In this document: positions 49,799-59,432 of the stretch, piece by piece
Layout: every line of letters starts with the position of its first letter
Position numbering within the stretch: position 1 is the stretch's first letter
From: Herbaspirillum sp. ST 5-3
GTDB lineage: Bacteria > Pseudomonadota > Gammaproteobacteria > Burkholderiales > Burkholderiaceae_D
Direction: 5' to 3'
NCBI RefSeq assembly: GCF_004804275.1
Contig: NZ_STGI01000011.1
Span: forward strand, 124,001-188,000
DNA: 64,000 nucleotides
Program-made: the position numbers and the translations under genes
Notes under the pieces: model-generated
Told to the model about the DNA's origin: nothing
Database searches by the model: none
The model's input: only the letters and a program-made list of their open reading frames with translations

Positions 49799-50146
49799 AT
49801 GACGATGGAATTGACTGCTTTACTGCGCACGTTCGGTTTGTTCGTAGCCACCGCAATCGCCGAACTGGTGGGCTGCTATTTGCCGCTGCTCTGGCTCACA
49901 GGAAAAGGGTCTGCCTGGCTCCTGATACCGGCGGCGATCAGCCTGGTGATCTTCGTTTGGCTGCTTACCTTGCATCCGTCAGCAAGCGGGCGAGTATAAG
50001 CGACGTACGGTGCCATCTACATTGCCGCAGCATTAGGCTGGTTGTGGCTAGTCGATGGTGTTACGCCGACGTGGAATGACTACATCGGGGTTGGGTTGGC
50101 GCTGATGGGAGCCGCGGTGATCGCGCTTGGGCATCGGCCTGTTTAA
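49799..50146 (+). pseudogene. ynfA: YnfA-family membrane protein with an in-frame stop
   Basis: Reading 115 codons from 49799 gives a complete YnfA-type protein of four membrane helices: [41 protein letters not shown], then ATYGAIYIAAALGWLWLVDG and IGVGLALMGAAVIALG. The family has Tyr after SGRV; here codon 67 is TAA (49997-49999) where TAC or TAT is expected. A single substitution has split the gene. YnfA-like proteins are small efflux-type membrane proteins. Confidence 0.85.
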
Positions 50147-50232
50147 GAAGGCAAGAAATTTGGAAGTTGGAAAGCATTTAGCCGCAAGCGCCGCCTCGCG
50201 TTTTTTCCATTCAGTTCAAATGGGTTAAGACC

Positions 50233-50269
50233 ATTTTTGCAAAAAAAACCGTAATTCCGGCCAACCCTC
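50233..50269 (-). repeat. Divergent copy of the outer transposon end
   Basis: Read on the minus strand from 50269, GAGGGTTGGCCGGAATTACG matches the first 20 bases of the outer repeat (GAGGGTCGGCCGGGATTCGC) except at four to five positions, in the orientation of a right end. It marks a possible older right end at ynfA. Confidence 0.6.
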
Positions 50270-50487
50270 GTGCCCCAAAAAGGTAAAAATTCTTCGGAAA
50301 ACGTATTGCCGGGAAACGAAAAATAGGGAAAGGCGAAACGCCTTCAGCAGGAATTCAGGCTATTTTTACATTTTTGGGGGAGGGGCAAAAATAGCCAACT
50401 TGCGCTGCTTGTTCTACTTCCGGGACATGTTCGGCGATCGGGGCCGACTCATCATGTGATACAGCGGCTGCACGAATCGCATAGGTT

Positions 50488-50492
50488 ATAAA
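50488..50492 (+). repeat. 5-bp target-site duplication, left copy
   Basis: ATAAA directly before the ars transposon end; an identical ATAAA follows the other end at 59219-59223. Five-base duplication is the Tn3-family rule. Confidence 0.9.
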
Positions 50493-50530
50493 GGGGTCGC
50501 CTCAGAAAACGGAAAATAAAGCACGCTAAG
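50493..50530 (+). repeat. ars transposon left inverted repeat
   Basis: Starts GGGGTCGCCTCAGAAAACGG and ends GCACGCTAAG, typical of the Tn21 branch of Tn3 transposons. It overlaps the last codons of tnpA. Confidence 0.93.
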
Positions 50531-53495
50531 CCGGTTGCAGCGGTCGTAACGGCCTGAACTTGCCCGCACCGATCTTGGCGCTGCTGCGCCACAGGTAATC
50601 GCCGGTCAGGTTGATGTGTTCCCAGCCAAGCGGCGACAGGTACTGCAACAGCCCTTCATCGACAGCATGGCCGTTGCCACGCAGCGCCTGCGCCGCCCGT
50701 TCCAGATAGACCGTGTTCCACAGCACGACGGCCGCTGTCACCAGATTGAGGCCGCTGGCCCGGTAGCGCTGCTGCTCGAAGCTGCGGTCGCGGATTTCGC
50801 CCAGCCGGTTGAAGAACACTGCCCTGGCCAGCGCGTTGCGCGCTTCGCCCTTGTTCAGCCCGGCATGCACGCGGCGGCGCAGTTCCACGCTTTGCAGCCA
50901 GTCGAGGATGAACAGCGTGCGCTCGATGCGGCCCAGCTCGCGCAGGGCCACGGCCAGACCGTTCTGACGCGGGTAACTGCTGAGCTTCCTGAGCATCAGC
51001 GAGGCCGTCACCGTGCCCTGCTTGATTGAGGTGGCCAGCCGCAGGATTTCGTCCCAGTGGGCACGAATAGCCTTGATGTTCAGCTTGTCGCTGCTAATCA
51101 TCGGTTTGAGCGCGTCGTAACTGGCTTCGCCCTTGGGGATGAACAGCTTGGTATCACCCAGGTCGCGGATGCGCGGCGCAAAGCGGAAGCCCAGCAGATG
51201 CATGAGGGCAAAGACGTGATCGGTGAAACCCGCCGTGTCGGTGTAGTGCTCCTCGATACGCAGGTCGGACTCGTGGTACAGCAGGCCGTCGAGCACATAG
51301 GTCGAGTCGCGCACGCCTACGTTGACCACCTTGGTGTGGAACGGCGCGTACTGGTCGGATATATGGGTGTAGAAGGTTCGTCCAGGGCTGTTGCCATATT
51401 TCGGGTTGATGTGGCCGGTACTTTCGGCCTTGCTCCCGGTTCGGAAGTTCTGGCCGTCCGACGATGACGTGGTGCCGTCGCCCCAGTGTTCGGCGAAGGG
51501 ATGCCGGAATTGGGCGTTCACCAATTCAGCCAGCGCTGTCGAATAGGTTTCGTCGCGGGTATGCCAGGCTTGCAGCCAAGCGAGCTTGGCGTAGGTCGTG
51601 CCTGGGCAGGACTCGGCCATCTTGGTCAGGCCCAGGTTGATCGCGTCGGCTAGGATGGTGGTCAACAGCAGGTTTTTGTCCTTGGCCAGGTCGCCCGATT
51701 TCAGGTGCGTGAAATGGCGGGTGAAGTCCGTCCACTCATCGACTTCGAGCAGCAGTTCGGTGATCTTGACGTGTGGCAGGATCATGGCTGTCTGGTCGAT
51801 CAGCGCCTGCGCGGTGTCGGGCACCGCGGCATCCAGCGGCGTGATCTTCAGGCCCGACTCCGTGATGATGGCGTCCGGTAGGTCGTTGGCCAGCGCCATG
51901 CGGTTGACGGTGGCGAGCTGCGTTTCCAGCAGCGTCAGCCGGTCATGCAGGTACTGGTCGCAGTCGGTGGCCACGGCCAGCGGCAATTCGCTGGCCTGCT
52001 TGAGACTGGCGAATTTCGCGGGCGGCACCAGGTAATCCTCGAAGTCTTTGAACTGGCGTGAGCCTTGCACCCAGATGTCGCCGGAGCGCAGCGCGTTCTT
52101 CAGTTCCGACAGTGCGCACAACTCGTAATAACGCCGGTCGATGCCGGCATCGGTCATGACCAGCTTCTGCCAACGCGGTTTGATGAAGTCGGTCGGGGCA
52201 TCGACGGGCACCTTGCGGGCGTTGTCGGTGTTCATGCCGCGCAGCACCTCGATGGCATCGAGCACGTTCTTGGCGGCGGGTGCGGCCCGCAGCTTGAGCA
52301 CATCGAGAAATTCCGGCGCGTAGCGACGCAATGTGGCGTAGCTCTCGCCGATACGGTGTAGGAAATCGAAATCATCCGGTTGAGCGAGCTTCTGTGCCTC
52401 GGTGACGCTCTCGGCGAAAGCATCCCAGGACATGACTGCCTCAATGGCGGCGAACGGGTCGCGGCCCGACTGCTTGGCGTCGATCAGCGCCTGGCCAATG
52501 CGCCCATACAGGCGCACCTTGGCGTTGATGGCCTTGCCAGATGCTTGGAACTGCTGCTGATGCTTGTTCTTGGCGGCGTTGAACAGCTTGCCCAGGATGC
52601 GGTCGTGCAGGTCGATGATTTCGTCGGTGACGGTGGCCATGCCTTCGATGGTCAGCGCCACCAGGGTGGCGTAGCGGCGCTGCGGCTCGAACTTGGCCAA
52701 GTCGGCAGGCGTCATCTGGCCGCCTTCGCGGGCGATCTTGAGCAGCCGATTCTGATGCACCAGCCGCTCGATGCCGGTAGGCAGGTCGAGCGCCTGCCAG
52801 GCTTTCAGGCGCTCAATGTGTTCAAGCATGTGGCGCGAATTCGGTTTGGCGGGCGACTGACGCAGCCAGGCCAGCCAAGTCGTCTTGCCGTTGTCGCGGC
52901 GTTTCAGCAAATCGTCGAGACGATGCCGGTGTCCGTTCGACAACGGTTCGGACAGGGCTTCGTAGATGCGACGGTTGGCGCGGGTGATCGCTTCGGCGCT
53001 CGCCCGCTCGATGGCGTTGAGCGCGGGCAGAATGATGGACTGCCGCCGCAGATGTTCGATCAAGGCATCGGCCAGCACGATGCCCTTGTCGGTCTGCATG
53101 GCCAGCTCGGTCAGCGTATGCACAGCCTGCCGGTAGTGGCCCATTGTGAAGGGCTGGAAGCCGAACGCGGTTTGCAGCTCGACCAGGTGCTCGCGCCGGG
53201 TCTGCTCTCGCTGCCCGTATTCGTCCCAGCTTTCGATGCCGACCTTGAGTTGGTTGGCGACAAGTTTCAGTAAGGGCGGGAACGGCGGCTGATCGACGCC
53301 AAGGATGATGCCGGGAAAGCGCAGGTAGCAAAGCTGCACGGCGAAGCCCAGCCGGTTGGCAGGCCCGCGCCGCTGCCGGATGATGGCAAGGTCGGTATCG
53401 CTGAATGTGTAATGTCGAATCAGATCGTCCTTGGTGTCCGGCAACGCCAGCATGCTTTCCCGCTCGGCGGCGGACAGTATGGAACGACGAGGCAT
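50526..53495 (-). CDS. tnpA: Tn3-family transposase of the ars transposon
   Basis: 989 residues, the standard length for Tn21-type TnpA. N-terminus [20 protein letters not shown]; the C-terminal DDE domain shows Asp in SSSDGQNF, Asp in [15 protein letters not shown] and the late Glu region ([21 protein letters not shown]). It directs replicative transposition. It lies 2 bases downstream of tnpR and ends inside the left repeat. Confidence 0.95.
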   Translation of the reverse strand: MPRRSILSAAERESMLALPDTKDDLIRHYTFSDTDLAIIRQRRGPANRLGFAVQLCYLRFPGIILGVDQPPFPPLLKLVANQLKVGIESWDEYGQREQTRREHLVELQTAFGFQPFTMGHYRQAVHTLTELAMQTDKGIVLADALIEHLRRQSIILPALNAIERASAEAITRANRRIYEALSEPLSNGHRHRLDDLLKRRDNGKTTWLAWLRQSPAKPNSRHMLEHIERLKAWQALDLPTGIERLVHQNRLLKIAREGGQMTPADLAKFEPQRRYATLVALTIEGMATVTDEIIDLHDRILGKLFNAAKNKHQQQFQASGKAINAKVRLYGRIGQALIDAKQSGRDPFAAIEAVMSWDAFAESVTEAQKLAQPDDFDFLHRIGESYATLRRYAPEFLDVLKLRAAPAAKNVLDAIEVLRGMNTDNARKVPVDAPTDFIKPRWQKLVMTDAGIDRRYYELCALSELKNALRSGDIWVQGSRQFKDFEDYLVPPAKFASLKQASELPLAVATDCDQYLHDRLTLLETQLATVNRMALANDLPDAIITESGLKITPLDAAVPDTAQALIDQTAMILPHVKITELLLEVDEWTDFTRHFTHLKSGDLAKDKNLLLTTILADAINLGLTKMAESCPGTTYAKLAWLQAWHTRDETYSTALAELVNAQFRHPFAEHWGDGTTSSSDGQNFRTGSKAESTGHINPKYGNSPGRTFYTHISDQYAPFHTKVVNVGVRDSTYVLDGLLYHESDLRIEEHYTDTAGFTDHVFALMHLLGFRFAPRIRDLGDTKLFIPKGEASYDALKPMISSDKLNIKAIRAHWDEILRLATSIKQGTVTASLMLRKLSSYPRQNGLAVALRELGRIERTLFILDWLQSVELRRRVHAGLNKGEARNALARAVFFNRLGEIRDRSFEQQRYRASGLNLVTAAVVLWNTVYLERAAQALRGNGHAVDEGLLQYLSPLGWEHINLTGDYLWRSSAKIGAGKFRPLRPLQPA

Positions 53496-53497
53496 GG

Positions 53498-54058
53498 CTA
53501 TTGATCCAATCTCAAGTATTGATACAGGGTCTCCCGGCTGACACCGAATTCACGTGCCAGCTTCGCTTTTTGCTCGCCGGCTGCGGCCCGCTTCCGCAGT
53601 TCGGCGACCTGTTCGGGCGACAGTGCTTTCTTACGGCCCCGGTAGGCTCCGCGCTGCTTGGCGAGCGCGATGCCTTCGCGCTGCCGCTCGCGGATCAAGG
53701 CGCGCTCGAATTCGGCGAACGCCCCCATGACAGACAGCATCAGGTTCGCCATCGGCGAATCCTCGCCGGTGAAGGTCAGACTCTCCTTGACGAACTCGAT
53801 GCGCACGCCGCGTTTGGTCAGCTTTTGCACAAGGCGGCGCAAATCATCGAGGTTGCGCGCCAGCCGATCCATGCTGTGCACCACCACGGTGTCGCCTTCG
53901 CGCACGAAGGCCAGCAGCGAATCGAGTTCAGGCCGCTGGGTGTCCTTGCCCGACGCCTTGTCGGTGAACACCCTGCCGACTTCGACATGCTCCAGTTGCC
54001 GTTCCGGGTTCTGGTCGAAGCTGCTGACCCGGACATAGCCGATGCGTTGACCCTGCAA
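53498..54058 (-). CDS. tnpR: Serine resolvase TnpR
   Basis: 186 residues from a TTG at 54058 with GGAGG just upstream; the frame is open further but the family starts here ([17 protein letters not shown]). Catalytic Ser near residue 10, [28 protein letters not shown] and a C-terminal helix-turn-helix ([17 protein letters not shown]). It resolves cointegrates at res in the 190-bp region before arsR. Confidence 0.93.
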   Translation of the reverse strand: MQGQRIGYVRVSSFDQNPERQLEHVEVGRVFTDKASGKDTQRPELDSLLAFVREGDTVVVHSMDRLARNLDDLRRLVQKLTKRGVRIEFVKESLTFTGEDSPMANLMLSVMGAFAEFERALIRERQREGIALAKQRGAYRGRKKALSPEQVAELRKRAAAGEQKAKLAREFGVSRETLYQYLRLDQ

Positions 54059-54247
54059 GGTGCCTCCAAATGCGAAAATGTCAGGAAGAAATCTATGACC
54101 TTTCGCCGCAGGTGTCAAGAAACAAAAAAGTTAACTCTATTCTGACGCTGCTGGGTGGTTTCTCCTGACATCAGGATAGGGTATAGCCTAGCCGGACGCA
54201 CCACACTTCAGTTGACTTCATTTAAATAGTTGTTGTAATATCTTAAT
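54059..54247. other. Expected res site and divergent tnpR/arsR promoters
   Basis: Between tnpR and arsR. It contains AT-rich segments (GTTAACTCTATTCTGACGCT; TTTAAATAGTTGTTGTAATA) suited to promoters and an ArsR operator. Individual res subsites were not delimited by eye. Confidence 0.6.
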
Positions 54248-54649
54248 ATGGAAAAGCAAACCGCAACATCAATTTTTGAATCCCTCTCATCGGGGCTGCG
54301 TCTGGATGTGTTCAGACTGCTAGTCAAGAAGGGGCCGGAAGGCATGGTAGCGGGCGAAATCGCCAGCGCGCTGGACGTGCCTCCGGCCAACCTCTCCTTT
54401 CACCTGAAGGCGTTGTCACAAGCTCGCTTGGTGACAGTTGAGCAGGAGGGCCGCTTCCAGCGCTACCGCGCGGACATCCCGTTGATGCTGGATTTGATCG
54501 CGTACCTCACCGAAGAGTGCTGTTCGGGCAGCCCCGCGCAATGCGTTGAAATGCGTGCTGCCTCGAAATGTGTCGAGGAACTATTGCCGCCACTGTCACC
54601 CACCCCCAACGAAAGCGACTATGAATATTCTTTTTCTTTGCACCGGTAA
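54248..54649 (+). CDS. arsR: Arsenical-resistance repressor, ArsR family
   Basis: 133 residues. Winged HTH: LRLDVFRLLVKKGPEGMVAG, EIASALDVPPANLSFHLKAL, then the wing VEQEGRFQRYRAD. CC at about 96-97 and later Cys (GSPAQC, ASKC) near the C-terminus may bind As(III); the usual ELCVCDL motif of E. coli ArsR is absent, as in ArsR types with C-terminal thiols. It overlaps arsC by 29 bases. Confidence 0.85.
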   Translation: MEKQTATSIFESLSSGLRLDVFRLLVKKGPEGMVAGEIASALDVPPANLSFHLKALSQARLVTVEQEGRFQRYRADIPLMLDLIAYLTEECCSGSPAQCVEMRAASKCVEELLPPLSPTPNESDYEYSFSLHR

Positions 54650-55100
54650 CTCCTGCCGTTCCATCCTGGCCGAGGCAACTTTCAACCACCTGGCTCCAAC
54701 GGGTTGGAAAGCGATGAGTGCGGGCAGTCAACCAACCGGGACTGTTCACCCGCGCTCTCTGGCGCTCCTGGCGCGTGAAGGCATCGCCACAGATGGACTG
54801 CGCAGCAAGTCGTGGGAGAACTTGCCGCTGGTCCCGGATGTGGTCATCACTGTCTGCTCGAACGCCGCAGGAGAAACCTGTCCGGCTTACCTTGGCCAAG
54901 TAGTACGGGCGCATTGGGGCGTTGACGACCCCGCTCATGCGACGGGAAGCGACGAGGAAATCGAAGTCGCCTTCACGAACGCTTACCGGATTTTGCGTCA
55001 TCGCATTGAAGCGTTCATCGCGCTACCCCTGGCGCAGATTGAGCATGACCGAGCACAGTTGAAGGTGGAACTGGATCGGATCGGAACACTTTCAGAGTAG
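54621..55100 (+). CDS. arsC: Low-molecular-weight phosphatase-type arsenate reductase
   Basis: 159 residues from the ATG at 54621 (inside arsR). The phosphatase loop CTGNSCRS (7-14), VCSNAAGETCP with resolving Cys residues, and DDPAHATGSDEE with the general-acid Asp. This thioredoxin-type or mycothiol-type family reduces As(V) to As(III). The start chosen fits the family; an upstream frame to 54546 is not needed. Confidence 0.88.
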   Translation: MNILFLCTGNSCRSILAEATFNHLAPTGWKAMSAGSQPTGTVHPRSLALLAREGIATDGLRSKSWENLPLVPDVVITVCSNAAGETCPAYLGQVVRAHWGVDDPAHATGSDEEIEVAFTNAYRILRHRIEAFIALPLAQIEHDRAQLKVELDRIGTLSE

Positions 55101-55142
55101 TTTTTATTTGACATACATTTCAATACTTGATGGAGGTTTTAA

Positions 55143-55505
55143 ATGAAGAAGATCGAAGTCTTTGACCCGTCGTTGTGCTGTAGCACGGGGGTGTGTGGGG
55201 TGGATGTTGACCAAGCCCTCGTCAATTTTGCTGCCGATGTTAATTGGGCGAAGCAGAACGGCGCGCAAATCGAGCGCTTCAATCTGGCGCAGCAGCCTCA
55301 GGCATTTGCGGACAACGCAACCGTAAGAGCGTTCTTGCAACGCTCGGGGCAGGATGCGTTGCCCCTGATCCTGATCGATGGCGAAGTGGCCCTCGCGGGA
55401 CGCTACCCGAAGCGGGCCGAATTGGCTCTTTGGATAGGTATCGATCAACCGACGGACGCCGCGAAGCCGGCAACGGGTTGCTGTTCCAGTCGTGGCTGCT
55501 GCTGA
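55143..55505 (+). CDS. arsD: Arsenite metallochaperone ArsD
   Basis: 120 residues. Cys12-Cys13 and Cys18 in LCCSTGVCG bind arsenite; TGCCSSRGCC at the end adds the second pair of vicinal cysteines. ArsD hands As(III) to ArsA and acts as a weak second repressor. GGAGG lies before the ATG. It precedes arsA as in R773-type operons. Confidence 0.93.
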   Translation: MKKIEVFDPSLCCSTGVCGVDVDQALVNFAADVNWAKQNGAQIERFNLAQQPQAFADNATVRAFLQRSGQDALPLILIDGEVALAGRYPKRAELALWIGIDQPTDAAKPATGCCSSRGCC

Positions 55506-55526
55506 ACAATACGGAGAAAAGTAATC

Positions 55527-57287
55527 ATGAAATTCCTTCAACATCCACCGCGCTATCTCTTTTTCACGGGCAAGGGCGGCGTCGGCAAGACCTCGATAGC
55601 CTGTGCCACCGCCATTCAACTCGCCGAAGCTGGGAAGAATGTCCTTCTGGTCAGTACCGACCCGGCGTCCAACGTCGGGCAGGTCTTCGGCGTCACGATC
55701 GGCAATCGCATGACGCCGATTCCTGCCGTTCCACGTCTTTCGGCGCTTGAAATCGATCCGGAAGCCGCAGCCCATGCCTATCGGGAACGCCTGGTCGGCC
55801 CGGTTCGCGGTGTGCTTCCCGACGACGTGGTGAAGGGCATCGAAGAATCGTTGTCGGGCGCATGCACCACGGAAATCGCCGCATTCGACGAGTTCACCGC
55901 ACTATTGACCAACGCCGCGCTCACCGCCGATTTCCAGCACATCATTTTCGACACCGCGCCCACCGGTCATACCATTCGCCTGTTGCAACTGCCTGGCGCC
56001 TGGTCTGGCTTTCTGGAAGCGGGCAAGGGCGACGCCTCGTGTCTCGGCCCGCTGGCCGGATTGGAAAAACAGCGCACCCAGTACAAGGCGGCGGTTGAAG
56101 CCTTGGCCGATCCGCTGCAAACCCGTCTCGTGCTGGTCGCGCGCGCCCAGCAGGCGACCCTGCGCGAGGTGGCGCGTACTCATGAAGAACTGGCCGCCAT
56201 CGGCCTCAACCAGCAGCATCTCGTCATCAACGGCATCCTGCCCGCCGTCGAAGCCGACAACGATCCGCTGGCCGCGGCAATCCACGAACGCGAACAAGCG
56301 GCGCTCAAGAACATTCCTGCCGTGTTGATTGCGCTTCCGCGCGACCTTGTCCAGCTCAAGCCCTTCAATCTCGTCGGCCTCGACGCCCTCCGGCAATTGC
56401 TGACCGACCTGCCGCCAGAGGCGCATGTCGCAGCCGATGCCCCCATTGAACTGGATGAGCCCGGCGTGGCCGACCTCGTCGATGGCATCGCGGCAGATGG
56501 ACACGGGCTGCTCATGCTGATGGGCAAAGGCGGCGTGGGCAAGACGACGCTGGCAGCGGCTATCGCCGTGGAGCTGGCCCATCGCGGCCTGCCGGTCCAT
56601 CTGACGACTTCCGACCCTGCTGCCCATTTGACCGAAACCCTGGCAGCAAAGCTCGACAACCTCACGGTGAGCCGGATCGATCCGCATGCCGAGACCGAGC
56701 GCTATCGCCAGCATGTGCTGGAAACCAAGGGTGCCGAACTCGACGCCGAAGGCCGCGCATTGCTCGAAGAAGATCTGCGCTCACCCTGCACGGAAGAAAT
56801 CGCCGTCTTCCAGGCGTTCTCGCGCATCATTCGGGAGGCGGGCAAGAAATTCGTCGTGATGGATACCGCGCCGACCGGGCATACCTTGCTCCTGCTCGAT
56901 GCGACCGGTGCCTATCACCGCGAGATCGCGCGTCAGATGGGTAACACCGGCATGCACTTCACCACGCCGATGATGCAGTTGCAGGACCCGAAGCAAACCA
57001 AGGTGCTGATTGTCACGTTGGCGGAGACGACGCCGGTGCTAGAAGCCGCCAATCTCCAGGCCGACTTGCGCCGCGCCGGCATCGAGCCGTGGGCCTGGGT
57101 CATCAATACCAGCGTGGCGGCAGCCTCGACCACTTCCCCCTTGCTGCGCCAGCGGGCCGCCAACGAACTGCGCGAGATTAACGCCGTGGCCAATGAGCAC
57201 GCGGACCGTTACGCCGTTGTCCCGCTTCTGAAAGAAGAACCGATTGGAGCAGAACGCCTGCGTGCGCTCATCCATCCCCAAGCATAG
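55527..57287 (+). CDS. arsA: Arsenite-transporting ATPase ArsA
   Basis: 586 residues, two fused ATPase halves. P-loops GKGGVGKT at 15-22 and 333-340; DTAPTGHT in each half. Metal-site cysteines Cys113, Cys172 and Cys421 match C113, C172 and C422 of R773 ArsA. It powers ArsB for arsenite efflux. It follows arsD by 21 bases. Confidence 0.95.
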   Translation: MKFLQHPPRYLFFTGKGGVGKTSIACATAIQLAEAGKNVLLVSTDPASNVGQVFGVTIGNRMTPIPAVPRLSALEIDPEAAAHAYRERLVGPVRGVLPDDVVKGIEESLSGACTTEIAAFDEFTALLTNAALTADFQHIIFDTAPTGHTIRLLQLPGAWSGFLEAGKGDASCLGPLAGLEKQRTQYKAAVEALADPLQTRLVLVARAQQATLREVARTHEELAAIGLNQQHLVINGILPAVEADNDPLAAAIHEREQAALKNIPAVLIALPRDLVQLKPFNLVGLDALRQLLTDLPPEAHVAADAPIELDEPGVADLVDGIAADGHGLLMLMGKGGVGKTTLAAAIAVELAHRGLPVHLTTSDPAAHLTETLAAKLDNLTVSRIDPHAETERYRQHVLETKGAELDAEGRALLEEDLRSPCTEEIAVFQAFSRIIREAGKKFVVMDTAPTGHTLLLLDATGAYHREIARQMGNTGMHFTTPMMQLQDPKQTKVLIVTLAETTPVLEAANLQADLRRAGIEPWAWVINTSVAAASTTSPLLRQRAANELREINAVANEHADRYAVVPLLKEEPIGAERLRALIHPQA

Positions 57288-57297
57288 GAGATCGACC

Positions 57298-57771
57298 ATG
57301 TTGATCCGAAATTTCATGACGCCCGATCCGGTGACCGTTCAACCTGAAACGCCGGTTGAGGACATCGCCAAGCTGCTGCTTGCCCATCGCATCAACGGCG
57401 TCCCGGTGGTCGACGGCGTTGGCCGTCTGCTCGGCGTCGTGACTGCGGAGGACTTGATCCACCGGGGAGCGGACGAACGGCTTGAACCCCGCGAATCGGT
57501 CTGGAAGGAAAATTTCTGGGTTTCCTTCCTTGGCCCAAAGGGGCGCACAGCGCGCAAGGCCGAGGGGCGTACTGCCGCAGAGGTAATGACCACGGAAGTG
57601 CACACCGTCGCGCCTGCCATGCATCCCTCCGTGGCAGTCCGGTTGATGGTGGATCATCACTTTACGTCCCTTCCCGTAGTGGAAGATGGGAAAGTGATCG
57701 GCGTCATCTCCCGGATTGACCTCCTGAACCTTCTTAAAGAACTCGATAACCCGCTGAAAAAAGAGACTTGA
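57298..57771 (+). CDS. CBS-pair protein within the ars operon
   Basis: 157 residues, two CBS domains: [40 protein letters not shown] and, after a linker with a basic stretch, [20 protein letters not shown] to [20 protein letters not shown] pairs bind adenine nucleotides. TAGGAG precedes the ATG at 57298. Placed between arsA and arsB, it may regulate the pump by energy state (inference). Confidence 0.88.
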   Translation: MLIRNFMTPDPVTVQPETPVEDIAKLLLAHRINGVPVVDGVGRLLGVVTAEDLIHRGADERLEPRESVWKENFWVSFLGPKGRTARKAEGRTAAEVMTTEVHTVAPAMHPSVAVRLMVDHHFTSLPVVEDGKVIGVISRIDLLNLLKELDNPLKKET

Positions 57772-57772
57772 C

Positions 57773-59059
57773 ATGCTTGCTGCCCTACTGATTTTTCTTG
57801 CCACTATCGTGCTGGTGATCTGGCAGCCGCGCGGGCTGGGCATTGGCTGGAGTGCGACGCTTGGCGCTGTCGTGGCGCTACTGTCCGGTGTCGTTCACTT
57901 AGGTGATATTCCTGTCGTCTGGCAGATCGTCTGGAACGCCACAGCCGCGTTCATTGCCATCATCATCATTAGCCTGTTGCTCGATGAGGCCGGATTTTTC
58001 GAATGGGCAGCCTTGCACGTCGCACGCTGGGGAGGCGGGAAAGGGCGCATGTTGTTTGCACTGATCATCCTGCTAGGTGCGGCCGTCGCCGCGCTTTTTG
58101 CCAACGACGGCGCAGCACTGATTCTCACGCCAATCGTCATGGCCATGCTGTTGGCACTGGGGTTCAGTCCGGCGGCCACGCTCGCGTTCGTCATGGCAGC
58201 GGGTTTCATCGCAGATGCCGCCAGCCTGCCGCTCGTCGTATCCAACCTGGTCAACATCGTCTCTGCCGACTTTTTCAAAATCGGGTTCAATGACTACGCT
58301 GCGGTGATGGTTCCGGTGAATATTGTCGCCATCATTGCTTCTCTGGTCGTACTCTCAATCTATTTTCGCCGCAGTATCCCCGCACACTACGACGTGAATC
58401 AGTTGAAACAGCCGAATGAGGCCATTCGCGATGCGGCAACGTTCCGTTTCGGCTGGGTGGTTCTTGTCCTGCTGTTGGTCGGATTCTTCGGCCTTGAGCC
58501 GCTAGGCGTGCCGGTTAGCGCAGTGGCTGGCGCAGGGGCCTTGCTGTTGCTCGCAGTCGCTGCGCGAGGGCATGTCATCAGCACTCGCAAAGTGATCCGT
58601 GAAGCGCCTTGGCAAATTGTCGTCTTCTCGCTGGGAATGTATCTCGTGGTCTATGGGTTGCGTAACCAAGGCCTGACCGAGCACATCGCAAGGCTGCTGG
58701 ATTACTTCGCACAAGGCGGCGTATGGGGAGCCACGTTTGGAACAGGCTTCCTCACTGCGCTGCTGTCTTCGGCCATGAACAACATGCCTACGGTACTGGT
58801 GGGCGCACTTTCCATTGATGCCACAAGTGCAACCGGCGTGGTGAAAGAGGCAATGATCTATGCCAACGTGATCGGCAGTGACTTAGGGCCGAAGATCACC
58901 CCTATTGGCTCGCTAGCGACGCTGCTCTGGCTGCATGTACTGGCGCGCAAGGGAATGACGATCACTTGGGGGTATTACTTCAAGGTGGGCATTGTGCTAA
59001 CCGTCCCCGTACTCGCGGCGACCCTGGCTGCGCTGGCACTGCGCCTGAGTCTCGCCTGA
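57773..59059 (+). CDS. arsB: Arsenite efflux permease ArsB
   Basis: 428 residues, about 12 membrane segments, almost exactly the E. coli ArsB length. [56 protein letters not shown] and [19 protein letters not shown] are the conserved ion-transporter motifs. It expels As(III), alone by proton exchange or with ArsA. It starts one base after the CBS gene. Confidence 0.93.
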   Translation: MLAALLIFLATIVLVIWQPRGLGIGWSATLGAVVALLSGVVHLGDIPVVWQIVWNATAAFIAIIIISLLLDEAGFFEWAALHVARWGGGKGRMLFALIILLGAAVAALFANDGAALILTPIVMAMLLALGFSPAATLAFVMAAGFIADAASLPLVVSNLVNIVSADFFKIGFNDYAAVMVPVNIVAIIASLVVLSIYFRRSIPAHYDVNQLKQPNEAIRDAATFRFGWVVLVLLLVGFFGLEPLGVPVSAVAGAGALLLLAVAARGHVISTRKVIREAPWQIVVFSLGMYLVVYGLRNQGLTEHIARLLDYFAQGGVWGATFGTGFLTALLSSAMNNMPTVLVGALSIDATSATGVVKEAMIYANVIGSDLGPKITPIGSLATLLWLHVLARKGMTITWGYYFKVGIVLTVPVLAATLAALALRLSLA

Positions 59060-59180
59060 TGCGGGCGGTGCTCTGCTCGAAGACATACAGAATTGATCCA
59101 TCCTTGCCATAGGCTCGGCAAATTGCATCTGTAGCACGGAGCAAGAGGGACTGAGACTCCTTTTTGCTTATTAGCTGATC

Positions 59181-59218
59181 CTTAGCGTGCTTTATTTTCC
59201 GTTTTCTGAAACGACCCC
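59181..59218 (-). repeat. ars transposon right inverted repeat
   Basis: Complement begins GGGGTCGTTTCAGAAAACGG and ends GCACGCTAAG, 36 of 38 identical to the left end. It closes the nested element. Confidence 0.93.
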
Positions 59219-59223
59219 ATAAA
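59219..59223 (+). repeat. 5-bp target-site duplication, right copy
   Basis: ATAAA, identical to 50488-50492, directly after the ars transposon. Confidence 0.9.
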
Positions 59224-59322
59224 GAAAAGGAGCTTTATTACTTTTCTGCGTATGTGTGATTTTCCGCTTTATCCTGGCATGCGCCCTGGTGCACCCCATG
59301 GTTTTTGAGTGGCGTACGATCA

Positions 59323-59432
59323 AACCGTGTCAAATTGCGCGAAAAGGATAAGGTCACAGGAAACAGGCATCTCTATATATTATTGATTTTGAAGGAATAA
59401 TATTCTCTAACCGTGTCAAATTGCACGGAAAG
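59323..59432 (+). repeat. Pair of 24-bp direct repeats at the second tnpT-like gene
   Basis: 59323-59346 and 59409-59432 share AACCGTGTCAAATTGC and differ at two of 24 positions. The second overlaps the proposed start codon. They may be binding sites for the encoded KfrA-like protein or remains of a resolution site. Confidence 0.7.

Larger units (their letters stand above)
50147..50492. other. Gene-free stretch between ynfA and the ars transposon
   Basis: It holds the transposon-end-like sequence at 50233-50269 and an AT-rich run near 50340-50390 (ATTTTTACATTTTTGGGGGA). No gene family was recognised on either strand. Its right limit is the ATAAA target duplication. Confidence 0.6.
50493..59218. 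mobile_element. Tn21-like arsenic-resistance transposon nested in the outer element
   Basis: 8726 bp with 38-bp ends at 50493-50530 and 59181-59218 that differ at two positions, flanked by ATAAA duplications. It carries tnpA and tnpR (minus strand), then arsR-arsC-arsD-arsA-CBS-arsB (plus strand). Intact ends, intact genes and the clean duplication point to a recent insertion, later than assembly of the host element. Confidence 0.95.
59060..59412. other. ars transposon right end and upstream region of the second tnpT-like gene
   Basis: Holds the right repeat (59181-59218), ATAAA (59219-59223) and the first of two AACCGTGTCAAATTGC repeats. No gene is seen. The part after 59223 is continuous with 50492 in the pre-insertion sequence. 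Confidence 0.6.

Noticed and set aside
53498..54118. 20-residue N-terminal extension of TnpR
   Set aside because: Serine resolvases of this branch start at the QRIGYVRVS segment, and a TTG with GGAGG in front fits the usual 186 residues.
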